In this document: piece after piece, positions 44,498 through 52,569 of the stretch
Numbering within the stretch: position 1 is the stretch's first letter
Layout: every line of letters starts with the position of its first letter
NCBI GenBank assembly: GCA_029260765.1
Contig: JAJDCP010000079.1
Span: 1-64,000, forward strand
DNA length: 64,000 bases
From: Planctomycetota bacterium
GTDB lineage: Bacteria; Planctomycetota; J058; JAJDCP01
Direction of reading: 5' to 3'
The notes under the pieces: model-generated
The model's database searches: none
Told to the model about the DNA's origin: nothing
What the model saw: the letters and a program-made list of their open reading frames with translations, nothing else
Translations under genes and position numbers: made by a program

Positions 44498-44710
44498 CTA
44501 CTCTTCCTGGGCCTTCCGCTCTTCCTCTTCCTTGGCCTTCTCCTCTTCCTCTTCCTTGGCCTTCTCCCCTTCCTCTTCCTTGGCCTTCTCCTCTTCCTCT
44601 TCGAGCTCTTCGGCCAGACCAGACGACGAGTCCCGCTTCTTCAGCTCTTTGGGGGCCTCTTTGGGAACACTGGGGATCGACGTGGGAAACTCAAAGGCTT
44701 CGTCGGCCAT
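44498..44710 (-). CDS. Small acidic coiled-coil-like protein
   Basis: 70 residues. AAGGAG lies 6 bases before ATG 44710, so translation is convincing. The first 35 residues (FEFPTSIPSVPKEAPKELKK) are Pro-rich; the rest is a highly charged helix with EEEEEKAKEEE-like repeats encoded by a 24-base tandem DNA repeat. It has no enzyme motif. It could be a linker, chaperone-like or assembly factor for the neighbouring large protein at 44750, only 39 bases upstream. Confidence 0.6.
   Translation of the reverse strand: MADEAFEFPTSIPSVPKEAPKELKKRDSSSGLAEELEEEEEKAKEEEGEKAKEEEEEKAKEEEERKAQEE
44521..44602 (-). repeat. 24-base tandem repeat (three full units plus a partial)
   Basis: CTTCCTCTTCCTTGGCCTTC plus four more bases (TCCT, or TCCC in one unit) repeats at 44521, 44545 and 44569 with one substitution, then a partial. 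It encodes the acidic eight-residue repeats of the protein at 44498. Its length is a multiple of three, so copy number can vary without a frameshift. Confidence 0.85.
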
Positions 44711-44749
44711 GGCTCGCTCCTTCTCCGGCTTTGATGGACGGCGGCTGCT

Positions 44750-46288
44750 TCAGGCGCTCCGCTCTTCCGGTCCGGGGATGTAATGATAGTCGCTCAGCAT
44801 CACACACGTCGTCTGAAAGCTCTTGATGCGTTGGAGCAGCGCCTTGTCACTCTTGACAGGTCCATCGACCCAAGCGTCGACCATATAGGCTGGTTTTCCG
44901 AGCACCTTGGGTGCCTCGGCCAGGTCGACAACCCACAGCTCGTGCTCTCCACCACTGGTCTTGTAGGGGACTTTCTTGACGACCTCCTCAGTCAGTTTGG
45001 CCCCGACGATCGAGAAGGCGTGATCTGCCGAGTTGTTTGTGTTGTCTTCCTTGTAATAGCCGGAACGGAACATGTAACGCAGATTGTCCATGTCGTGGAC
45101 ATCGACCAGCGGTTTGCCGTCCTTCTTCAGCTTGAGGATCTTCTCCGCGGCGCGCTTCAGGATCCCGAAAGTCATGTAGCTGTGCTCACCGCAATGTCCC
45201 GCTCCGATCTGGGCGACGAGGTCGAGGTAGTCGTCCTTCTCGATCGGCTGGCTGGGCAGGTCCGCGTCTCCCAACCATTCGCGGTCACGCGGGTTGGAGA
45301 GAGTGCGGATGAAGTTGACGGGCGAGGCCCACCAGACTTTGCTGTGCGCTGACTTGTGGATCTGGCTGAGAGGCTTCTGGTAGGTCTCCTCGTTCGACTC
45401 CGTGCTGTTCGCGAGGATCAAGCGCTCATCACCGGTGTTGCGGCAGTAGAGCGCGTACGTGTGGAGGCTGGTGATCTTGCCGTCTGCGACAGCCTTCATC
45501 ACATCCTCGACTGCCCGCTCGACGACCTTGAGGCCCGCCCCCGGCCGGGTGTAGTTCCAGGCCAGGCGGACGGCGTTGCCCATCTGGTGGGATTCGACAC
45601 CGTCGAGCTTCATGTCCCCTTCATAGAGCGCGGACCAGTCGGCGCCGCCGAATTCGAGCGCCACGATGCGCTTTCTGACGGGTTTGCCGCTGTCGATCTC
45701 TTCCTTGGTGCGCTCGATCTCGTGCTCGTTGTCAGCTTCGACGATCAGGACCAGCTGCAACTTGTCCCCTGCTTCCTTGACCTCCATCACCTGATACGGC
45801 ACGTCCTTGAAGGTGATGTAGGTGCGCTGGCCGTCCCGCTTGCCGCTGTAGTGGGTCACCTTGCATTTCATCGCCGCTGCCTGGATGCGCGGGGCATCGT
45901 TGGGATGGGGCCAGCCGAGGTTGTGACCGTCGTCCTTGGGACGCGCGATCTGATGCAGGACTTCAGAAAAGTAGCTGTAGCGCCAGATTCGGAGGCGCAG
46001 CGGTACAGTGCCCTTAGACTGCGGCTTCATCGCCCTCAGTGCGTCATAGACACGGTCCTTCACATCAGGGCAGGGATAGAAGCTCTCGTCGGACGGGCCG
46101 GGGAATTTCGGATCGGCATCGGCTGCACGCTTTTCGAAGCCATGCCGCGCGTAGTACTTCGAGCGGTTCTTCTCGAAGCGGAACTCGAACTCGAGGTACT
46201 TGTTGTGGAAGAGGTAGAAATGCCTCTGACCGGCCGCCGTGCGGCGGCGAGCGGTGTACAGGATCTTGACTTCGACGGTCTTGGCCAT
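44750..46288 (-). CDS. Large protein with papain/transglutaminase-like Cys-His-Asp triad
   Basis: 512 residues. The C-terminal ~170 residues carry a thiol-enzyme pattern: AGHCGEHSYMTF (Cys366), NSADHAFSIVGA (His423) and AYMVDAWVDG (Asp471), in the order and spacing of papain-like, transglutaminase or deamidase toxin domains. The N-terminal ~340 residues are beta-rich with no signal peptide. AAGGGG lies 6 bases before ATG 46288. Upstream is a repeat-containing gene (65-base gap); downstream is the acidic protein. Likely role: an enzyme acting on a protein, as effector or processing peptidase. The triad is seen; the activity is inferred. Confidence 0.7.
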   Translation of the reverse strand: MAKTVEVKILYTARRRTAAGQRHFYLFHNKYLEFEFRFEKNRSKYYARHGFEKRAADADPKFPGPSDESFYPCPDVKDRVYDALRAMKPQSKGTVPLRLRIWRYSYFSEVLHQIARPKDDGHNLGWPHPNDAPRIQAAAMKCKVTHYSGKRDGQRTYITFKDVPYQVMEVKEAGDKLQLVLIVEADNEHEIERTKEEIDSGKPVRKRIVALEFGGADWSALYEGDMKLDGVESHQMGNAVRLAWNYTRPGAGLKVVERAVEDVMKAVADGKITSLHTYALYCRNTGDERLILANSTESNEETYQKPLSQIHKSAHSKVWWASPVNFIRTLSNPRDREWLGDADLPSQPIEKDDYLDLVAQIGAGHCGEHSYMTFGILKRAAEKILKLKKDGKPLVDVHDMDNLRYMFRSGYYKEDNTNNSADHAFSIVGAKLTEEVVKKVPYKTSGGEHELWVVDLAEAPKVLGKPAYMVDAWVDGPVKSDKALLQRIKSFQTTCVMLSDYHYIPGPEERSA

Positions 46289-46353
46289 GCTTCACCCCTT
46301 CGATCCAGACCTGGCCCACTTTGTCTCCGGCCGGGTCTTTCCTTGGCTTGTGC

Positions 46354-47154
46354 TCAGGCGGAGAGTTTGAATGTCCGTTCGGCGTTGCCTTGAAAACAGC
46401 CATCCGTCCAATTGTGCAGGCTCGGTCCGGGTACGTTGGCGGGCAGCGGATCCGCCTTCGGATCCTCCCACACCTCGTCCGCCCCCGCACCGCTCAGGTC
46501 CGGCTGCTTGACTACCCGCTTCAGCGCTGGGAGCGGCGCGTAGAGGTCGTCCCGGAACTTCTCGCCCTGCTCCGGACGCGGATCATCGTGAGGCGACAGC
46601 TCGAACTCCGGCTGCTCCCGCGGTGGGCTGTTGTCACACCAGTTCGCCAGCGGCGGGCCGTCCTGCTGCTGCGGCAACGGATCCGCCTTCGGATCCTCCC
46701 ACACCTCGTCTGCCCCCCCACCGCTCAGGTCCGGCTGCTTGACTACCGGCGTCAGCGCTGGGAGCGGCGCGTAGAGGTCGTCTCGGAACTTCTCACCCTG
46801 CTCCGGACGCGGATCATCGTGAGGCGACAGCTCGAATGCCGGCTGCTCCTGTGGCGGGTTGTTGTCGCACCAGTTCGCCAGCGGCGGGCCGTCCTGCTGC
46901 TGCGGCAGCGGATCCGCCTTCGGGTCCTCCCAGACCTCGTCTGCCCCCGCACCGCTCAGGTCCGGCTCTTTGACCGACGGTTTCAGCGCTGCGAGCGGCT
47001 CGTAGGGGTTGTCCCGGAACTTCTCCGGGCGCGGGTCATCGTGGCGCTTGGCGACGACGTTGATAAAGCGCCCCGAGTGGATGCGCACGCCACCGTGCCC
47101 CTTGCTCAGGGTATCGCGGTCGACGATGACCTGCTCCTCGCGTTGATCGGACAC
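46354..47154 (-). CDS. Repeat protein with 77-residue tandem units
   Basis: 266 residues. After a 36-residue N-terminus (DQREEQVIVDRDTLSKGHGG), units of 77 residues repeat: two nearly complete and one partial at the C-terminus, each with HDDPRPE, KFRDDLYAPLPAL, ADEVWEDPKADPLP and GPPLANWCDN. The units are acidic, Pro-rich and carry one Cys each, consistent with an extended, possibly surface-exposed or linker protein. The start is GTG 47154 with GAGG about 8 bases upstream. It is the first gene of the unit that includes the Cys-His-Asp protein, so it may be a partner or delivery scaffold. Confidence 0.65.
   Translation of the reverse strand: MSDQREEQVIVDRDTLSKGHGGVRIHSGRFINVVAKRHDDPRPEKFRDNPYEPLAALKPSVKEPDLSGAGADEVWEDPKADPLPQQQDGPPLANWCDNNPPQEQPAFELSPHDDPRPEQGEKFRDDLYAPLPALTPVVKQPDLSGGGADEVWEDPKADPLPQQQDGPPLANWCDNSPPREQPEFELSPHDDPRPEQGEKFRDDLYAPLPALKRVVKQPDLSGAGADEVWEDPKADPLPANVPGPSLHNWTDGCFQGNAERTFKLSA
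46433..47043 (-). repeat. 231-base tandem repeat inside the 77-residue repeat protein
   Basis: The landmark GATCATCGTG occurs at 46581 and 46812, exactly 231 bases apart; a third copy (GGTCATCGTG) lies at 47034, 222 bases on, missing three codons. A partial unit extends below 46581. The copies are close to identical at the DNA level, indicating recent duplication. Confidence 0.85.
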
Positions 47155-48109
47155 AGCTCAGCCCTCATGCTTCAGGTTTTGCCCGGGTACTGCGATGGCC
47201 AACCCCGAGAAATCCACCAGCTCCTGCTGCGGGCCCGCCTGACCGGCGAACTCGAATTCTCGCGGCCATCCGGGGCCTCGCTTCGATCCTGGGGACGGAT
47301 CCGGGCTAAGACCTGGGCATACTTTTCAGGATAACGACAATCACTCGCCGATGGGAGAGGGACAGGGATTTCGCCCCGCCGAACGCCATACTGCAGGGGT
47401 ACTCGACCTGCGCGAGGGGTTCAAGCTCCACCGATCCCGGGTGTTGCAGCGTCTGGGAAGCAGGCTCTTGACCAGGCCGCGTTCCGGCGTTCACGACCAG
47501 ACCTTGGTCTGCGCCAACCACCGCCCCAAGCATGACCTGGGAGTCCATGCGGGCCGGCTCAAAACGGCGCGTGGGCTCGTGGGAACCCCAGGCGATAGGG
47601 CGCCGGAAATACTCCAACGCAGCGCCCAGGTGCAGGTGCAGGTCGCCTGCGGCTGAGGCTCGGCGAGTTGGAGGCCATAGGTGCGCACTGCGACCCAGCG
47701 AACCAGATGGCGGTCCGTGCCGACAACACCCTAGCGTGAGTTAGACAGACGTACGTGAGAGTCGGCAAGACCGGCGGGCCCAGCTACATCAAGCCCCAGC
47801 GAGAGGGAGGGGGTAAACCCCTCCCCTACAATAACTAGCTCCTGGACTTTGGATGTCTGGGCACGAACACGCATGATTTCTGGCACCATATACTGTCTAA
47901 CTCGCGCTTAACAGGTCATCCTCGACATCGACCCCGAAAGAAATCCCTGAGCGCCACGCTGAGTCTGGTGTACAGCACGATCTGCAAGCGATCTCGCGGA
48001 AGCTGAGAGAAGCACATGTGCCCACGAAGACCCATACCCTATGCGGCGATACCACGCGGGCGCTGTTGGCCTCCCACTCTTGCCCCAAGAGGGGCTGCCA
48101 GGCTGAAAC
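47155..48109. other. 955-base intergenic region with a candidate miniature element
   Basis: No convincing gene. The open frames at 47306-47688 on both strands lack good RBS and look like GC-rich shadows. The region contains the inverted-repeat element at 47733-47908. Confidence 0.4.
47733..47908. mobile_element. Candidate MITE-like element with 16-base inverted ends
   Basis: AGCGTGAGTTAGACAG (47733-47748) is the inverse of CTGTCTAACTCGCGCT (47893-47908), with one mismatch. The 176-base interior has no gene. It includes a perfect hairpin, GGAGGGG-GTAAA-CCCCTCC (about 47807-47825). No target-site duplication was found. Only one copy is visible. Confidence 0.4.
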
Positions 48110-49510
48110 TCAAGAGTCAATCCGAATGAAGTGTGGAAGTGCACCCAACTCATGAAACCAGAACTTGTCATCTTTGACGAGGTCGAATTTCAATGCATAG
48201 AGGTCCAGGCGGGAAGGACAGTAGACATCGAATTCGAACGAATCACCTTGCTTGAGAACGCGAGAGATGGGAATTCGGGCGTCGTTCGAGATCATGGTCA
48301 TGCTCTGATCAAACAAGCCAATACCAACTTGGAGCTTGAAGGGATCAAACCAGTACGATGAAGAGGAGATTCTTCCTCGGGTAACGTTGAGTGAGAATCT
48401 ACGGTTTTTTCCGCCAGGCACGGCAGAGACCTGATTCAGATCTATGATCTGATAGTCAAACTTGGTGATTTCATCCAGATAGTACCCTTTGATCGGGTCG
48501 ATATTGATCGTCATCAGCTCTCCTCCAGGAGCGTTTTGCTTGTGCTCACATTTCGAGCACACATTCTCTTCGCCATCTTTGGATGCGGGCACCCTCAACA
48601 TGTAGTCTCGCAGGGTTCTTCGGAGTTTCCGGTAGGATGCGCCCCTCCACACCGTCTTGAAGGGCTCAGCGAGAAGGTTCCCGGTCGTCGACTCCATCGG
48701 TCTGACGCTGCATGGATGGGCCCCGCCGTCCGCGGAGATCTGGATTCCACCCCACGGCCAGGCGCAGACCCCTTTCCTCAGGATGCTCTGCCTTGACCGG
48801 GCTGGATTCGAGCTCGCTTGCCCCTGCAGCCCATCGCCATTCTCCTTGTGATCCACCGACCATTCGGCCGTCGATTCGGGGGGAACATAGGCGTGCAGCG
48901 TGCCGAATTCGACACCCAGTTGTTTGGCAAACTCTCGTGCAGCCTCGACTTCATGCTCGTTGTGCTTGAAAACCAGGAAACGCCATTCAAGCCTGGGACT
49001 GTCGGAGACATGGGCGATCTTCTTCCTCTTCAGCAGCTCGATGTTCTTGACGACTTTCTCATAGTCGCCCCCAACGCGGTACTTCTGGTATGTCTCCTGC
49101 GTTGCGCCATCGATCGATAGAATCATGAGGTCCAAGCCTGAGGTTACAAGCCCATCAGCCATCGACTCCGTGAGGATGGTCATGTTTGTGCTCAGGGCGA
49201 CTCTCAAGCTCTTTTTCTTTGCGATCTTGATCATCTCTGGAAGATCTTTGTTCAGCAGGGGCTCTCCATACCAAAAGAGGTTGAGCTGAAGGAGATGGTC
49301 GCCGATCTGGTCGAAGATCCTCTGGAACTTCTCAACAGTGATCAGGGAGTGCTTCCTTTCGAATGCCCTGTTGTGGTCTCCACAGAAGGGGCAGCTGAGG
49401 TTGCAGAAGTTCGCCGGCTCTATGTGTGCGATGAAGGGATAGCCATAGCTGAAGGGTGTTTTCAGTATGCCCTGTAGCCGGGCCAGAAGGTAATTCACGT
49501 AGCGTCGCAT
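48110..49510 (-). CDS. Radical SAM protein with SPASM-type cluster and C-terminal extension
   Basis: 466 residues. The motif NFCNLSCPFCGDH is the CxxxCxxC site, followed by LFWYGEPLLNKDLPEM and LSIDGATQETYQKYRVGG. CAWPWGGIQISADGGAHPC and NVCSKCEHKQNAPGG give the auxiliary SPASM cysteines. The last ~120 residues (from YQIIDLNQVSAVPGG) are beta-rich and unlike usual SPASM proteins. The composition is AT-rich. GAGAGG lies before ATG 49510. It lies outside the main glycan locus beside repeats; the substrate is unknown. Confidence 0.8.
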   Translation of the reverse strand: MRRYVNYLLARLQGILKTPFSYGYPFIAHIEPANFCNLSCPFCGDHNRAFERKHSLITVEKFQRIFDQIGDHLLQLNLFWYGEPLLNKDLPEMIKIAKKKSLRVALSTNMTILTESMADGLVTSGLDLMILSIDGATQETYQKYRVGGDYEKVVKNIELLKRKKIAHVSDSPRLEWRFLVFKHNEHEVEAAREFAKQLGVEFGTLHAYVPPESTAEWSVDHKENGDGLQGQASSNPARSRQSILRKGVCAWPWGGIQISADGGAHPCSVRPMESTTGNLLAEPFKTVWRGASYRKLRRTLRDYMLRVPASKDGEENVCSKCEHKQNAPGGELMTINIDPIKGYYLDEITKFDYQIIDLNQVSAVPGGKNRRFSLNVTRGRISSSSYWFDPFKLQVGIGLFDQSMTMISNDARIPISRVLKQGDSFEFDVYCPSRLDLYALKFDLVKDDKFWFHELGALPHFIRIDS

Positions 49511-50065
49511 GCTGCCTCTCGTCTTCTTCGGGCGCCGGTTTTCGTCGAGCCGACGATTCTACCCCAGAGACAGGTCCGTTTGTTGTCGAATCAAGTCCCA
49601 TCTCTTTTGCTATTTTCCTTTTCCACCAGCACCATCAGCCGACGGAGAAACCGGCACGTCAGTGGCTTCACGGCGGTGGAGAAGGGCAGGATCAGGATCG
49701 ACCAGAGGGTACGAGCGAGGGAACGCTTCGACGGGAAGTGGGCTCTGCACTACAACGACGACGAGATGAGCGCAGCCGAGCTGGCGCTCGGCGACCAAAA
49801 ACAAGGCCGGATCGAGCGGGGCTACGGCGACCTCGAGAGGTTCATTCGGGATAGCGAATTCAGAAGGTGCGTCAGTCCGCCTGGAAATCGTCGCTGTCGC
49901 TGAAGACAACGCCCGCGCCCTAAACGCTGCAAGTTCCATCACGACGCAATCTACACCTCTCGCGCGCGGCCGGCCTGGCTCGAATCTTGGAGGCATGCAC
50001 TCGGCACATCAGCCTGACCCGGCGTCCGGCAGGGCGGCGCAGCCTGCTTGCGGTTGCGAACCGTC
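49511..50065. other. 555-base intergenic region with transposase remnant
   Basis: Apart from the transposase fragment listed separately, this region has no coding signal. It separates the radical SAM start at 49510 from the lipoprotein stop at 50066. Confidence 0.4.
49660..49855 (+). pseudogene. Transposase fragment (IS4/IS1634-like)
   Basis: ARERFDGKWALHYNDDEMSA, followed by ELALGDQKQGRIERGYGDLER, resembles the C-terminal conserved block of IS4-group (IS1634-type) transposases, which read like DGKWVLRTNT-L-E-A-Y-K. Only ~60 codons survive, with no inverted repeats or rest of the gene. It is a decayed relic. Confidence 0.45.
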
Positions 50066-50557
50066 TCAGCGAGGATCCGGCCCGAGCAGCTCGGCCAGCC
50101 AGTCGGCCAGCCCCTCGGCAGCCGCGCTCAGGCCACGGGCTCCGTCATCGGGTGCGCCACGCTCCAACTCCAGCGTAGCGGTGTACAGCAAGACGCGTCG
50201 TTTCGTTGGCCCGAAGACCGAGAGCTCAACGGTCGGAATCAGCTCCATCGCCTGGGAGAACCGGCGCTGCCGAGGAACCTCCCGCAGCACAGCTTGAACC
50301 AGCACGCCCACGCCCGCTCCCTCCTCGCGCGCGATCAGCTCGCTGCGCCGGCTGGCGCTCCACAGCCTGGTGCGGTAGCTGCGCTGCAGCGCTGCCAGAT
50401 CGGCGGGTTCGAGCGGCGAGAAGGGCTCGACCTGGAGCGTTGCGATTGCGACGGGGTGGGCCCGCGCCACGATTCCACGATCGCTGGGCTGCTCACTCAC
50501 CACCGTGATGCCTGAGCAGCCCGCAACGGCAGCACACAACAGCAGAAGTCCGCGCAT
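50066..50557 (-). CDS. Small lipoprotein of unknown function
   Basis: 163 residues. MRGLLLLCAAVAGC is a lipoprotein signal with the acceptor Cys at 14. The mature part (SPLEPADLAALQRSYRTRLW, then VELSVFGPTKRRVLLYTATLEL) looks like an alpha/beta outer-membrane lipoprotein. ATG 50557 was chosen over a longer start because GGAGGG lies 8 bases upstream and the signal begins there. It is the last gene of the 55890 to 50066 operon. Confidence 0.6.
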   Translation of the reverse strand: MRGLLLLCAAVAGCSGITVVSEQPSDRGIVARAHPVAIATLQVEPFSPLEPADLAALQRSYRTRLWSASRRSELIAREEGAGVGVLVQAVLREVPRQRRFSQAMELIPTVELSVFGPTKRRVLLYTATLELERGAPDDGARGLSAAAEGLADWLAELLGPDPR

Positions 50558-50647
50558 CGACAAACCCTCCCCGACTCTCATCAAGCTAGCATACCTGGAA
50601 GAGCGCGTGTTCCTGTAGTGGCTCGAACGGAGCTGGTGTGCTTCCGC

Positions 50648-52144
50648 TCAGTCTTCCGCGATGCAATACAGAAAACGCTCACCGCGCAGGAACAGCTCAC
50701 GGCCCGCGATCGCGGCGGAGGCGCTGAAGCTGTCGTCGAGTTGGTTGAGCGCGAGCACCTCGGGATCGTCCGCGTGTTGGATCACCAGCGTCGCCCCTTC
50801 GAGGTCGCTGAAGTACACGCGCCCCGCGGCCCCCACGGGCGAAGCATACAGGCTGCGGAGGCCGGTCAGACGCAGCGCGCCCGGTGCCTCGTCTCCGCTT
50901 CGGGCCCGCACGCGGGTGAGCACGTTCTGGTAGTGGTTGAGGAAGTAGAGCGCGTCGTCGTAGAGCAGAGGTGAGGGCACATAGGGAGCGCCGCGCCGAC
51001 GCGACCAGACGACATGCTGGCTGCCGCTGATGTCTCCCTCTGCACCTTCGAGGTCGATGGCCATCATCACCCGGGTGTTGTAGCTGTTGCCGGCATAGAC
51101 CATGCCATCGGCGTAGACAGGTGAGGCGACGACGTTGCTGGACAGCCCGGCGCACTCCCAGATCACGCGCCCGTCGGCCAGGTCGTAGCCGCGGATACGT
51201 TGCGTACCGCTGACCACAACCTGCACCAGGCCCGCATGCTCGACGATGATCGGGGTAGCCCAGGACGTCGGCTCATCGCGCTCGACTTGCCACCGTGGCT
51301 CGCCGTTGCGCTTGTCATAGGCTGTGATCCACGACGGACCTTCATGGTCCCAGATCAGGACGAGCGAGTCTCCGTGCAGCACCGGTGAGGTGCCTTCGCC
51401 ATGGCCGTGCTTGGAAAAGTAGTCGCCCGGTTGGATTTCCCAGACCAGCTCGCCGTCGAAATCCAGGCAGTACAGCCCGCGCGAGCCGAACGAGACATAG
51501 AGGTGTTCGCCATCGGTGACCGGCGACTGCGAAGCCAGACTCGCGGAGACGTGGCCCGCTTCGCGGGGCAGCTCCCGATAGAGAGTGCGCTGCCAGAGGA
51601 TCGAGCCGTCGCTCCGGTCGAGGGCGAGCACCCGGAACTCGTGGTGGTGCGTTGTCGGAGCGTTGTCGTGCTCGCCAGGCATTTCACTGAACTGCGGCGG
51701 CAGGGCCTCGCCATAGGGCACCGCGCTGGTCACGAACACCCGGTCGCCCCAGACGATCGGCGTCGAATGGCCCTTGCCCGGCAACGCAGTCTTCCAGCGG
51801 ATGTTCTCGCTGTCACTCCAGTGGATCGGCGGATCGGCATGGGGCGCGACGCCCGTCGCCCACGGACCCCGCCACTGCGGCCATTGCTGCGCTGCATCGG
51901 CGGGAGCATCAGGGGCCGTGCCGCCGGGGGTTGCGCCGGGTGCGCCTCCGTTGGGCTCGACCGTGTCTGCTGGGGCCGGATAGCACGGCGCAGGCGGGCC
52001 CTGCCCGCTGCCCGCTCGATGGACAACCGCCTGGTACACGGCCAGCGCGGCCACGATCAAAACGGTCGCCGCGACGGCCCCCGAGACTTTTTTCACAGCT
52101 CTGCTCCTGCCTGCACCCAGCGGGCCAGGACTAGTGTTCCCCAT
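50648..52144 (-). CDS. Membrane-anchored PQQ-like beta-propeller protein
   Basis: 498 residues. An N-terminal signal anchor (SGAVAATVLIVAALAVYQAVV) is followed by a Pro/Ala-rich linker, then WPQWRGPWATGVA and ENIRWKTALPGKGHSTPIVWGDRVFVTSAV. This opening is characteristic of BamB-like PQQ-repeat propellers common in Planctomycetota. Further blades include HLYVSFGSRGLYCLDFDG and GYDLADGRVIWECAG. It lacks PQQ-dehydrogenase catalytic residues, so it is probably a scaffold or binding protein outside the membrane. It starts at ATG 52144, overlapping the preceding gene's stop by 14 bases. Confidence 0.8.
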   Translation of the reverse strand: MGNTSPGPLGAGRSRAVKKVSGAVAATVLIVAALAVYQAVVHRAGSGQGPPAPCYPAPADTVEPNGGAPGATPGGTAPDAPADAAQQWPQWRGPWATGVAPHADPPIHWSDSENIRWKTALPGKGHSTPIVWGDRVFVTSAVPYGEALPPQFSEMPGEHDNAPTTHHHEFRVLALDRSDGSILWQRTLYRELPREAGHVSASLASQSPVTDGEHLYVSFGSRGLYCLDFDGELVWEIQPGDYFSKHGHGEGTSPVLHGDSLVLIWDHEGPSWITAYDKRNGEPRWQVERDEPTSWATPIIVEHAGLVQVVVSGTQRIRGYDLADGRVIWECAGLSSNVVASPVYADGMVYAGNSYNTRVMMAIDLEGAEGDISGSQHVVWSRRRGAPYVPSPLLYDDALYFLNHYQNVLTRVRARSGDEAPGALRLTGLRSLYASPVGAAGRVYFSDLEGATLVIQHADDPEVLALNQLDDSFSASAAIAGRELFLRGERFLYCIAED

Positions 52145-52568
52145 GCCCAGCCTTGCACCAGCGGGCTTCCGTTTCATCAGCACAGGCGAGGAAATGCGGG
52201 CAATCCAGGCAGGTCAGGTTCAGCACAGTGAACAGGAACTGCCCGACCTCCAGCACCCCGTCCCCCGAGTGGAAGCCGAAGCAGTTGGGCCTCGGCTCGG
52301 CCGTGTCGTGGGTGAACATGCAGTGCTTTTCGCAACCAGGCGCCGTCTGCCCGTGTTTGCGGCAGTACCAGCCGACCATGCAACCCCGGCCAGGCGTCGA
52401 GCTGAGGTCGAGGTCGATCTCTTCAACCGGCGGCTCGTAGCCCGCGTCGCTACCATGCTCAGCGATGTAGTCGAGCCAGTTGGCGAGGTCGCCTTCGTTG
52501 AAGTTCTCGTTGTACTCCGCGAGCTCGTCGGGGGTCATGTCGTCGGGGGATTTCTCCGGAGCCGCCAT
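52131..52568 (-). CDS. Cys-rich small protein
   Basis: 145 residues. An acidic N-terminal half (DELAEYNENFNEGDLANWLDYIAE) precedes a Cys/His-rich half with nine Cys: RGCMVGWYCRKHG, PGCEKHCMF, PNCFGF, LTCLDCPHFLAC and RWCKAGHGEH. The spacing suggests metal binding or several disulphides. AAGGGG lies 6 bases before ATG 52568. It starts one base after the stop of 52570-53550 and overlaps the propeller gene, so the three are tightly coupled. No family recognised. Confidence 0.7.
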   Translation of the reverse strand: MAAPEKSPDDMTPDELAEYNENFNEGDLANWLDYIAEHGSDAGYEPPVEEIDLDLSSTPGRGCMVGWYCRKHGQTAPGCEKHCMFTHDTAEPRPNCFGFHSGDGVLEVGQFLFTVLNLTCLDCPHFLACADETEARWCKAGHGEH

Positions 52569-52569
52569 G

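Noticed and set aside
46433-47043. CRISPR-like array in the 231-base repeats
   Set aside because: The repeats are 231 bases long, coding and directly abutting; there are no short repeats with unique spacers.
47306-47688. Possible genes in the 955-base gap at 47155-48109
   Set aside because: Overlapping frames on both strands without RBS or protein-like composition.
52145-52183. Longer N-terminus for the PQQ propeller protein, from ATG 52183
   Set aside because: ATG 52144 has AAGG at good spacing; the longer start would lie deeper inside the preceding gene and adds only a charged stretch before the anchor.
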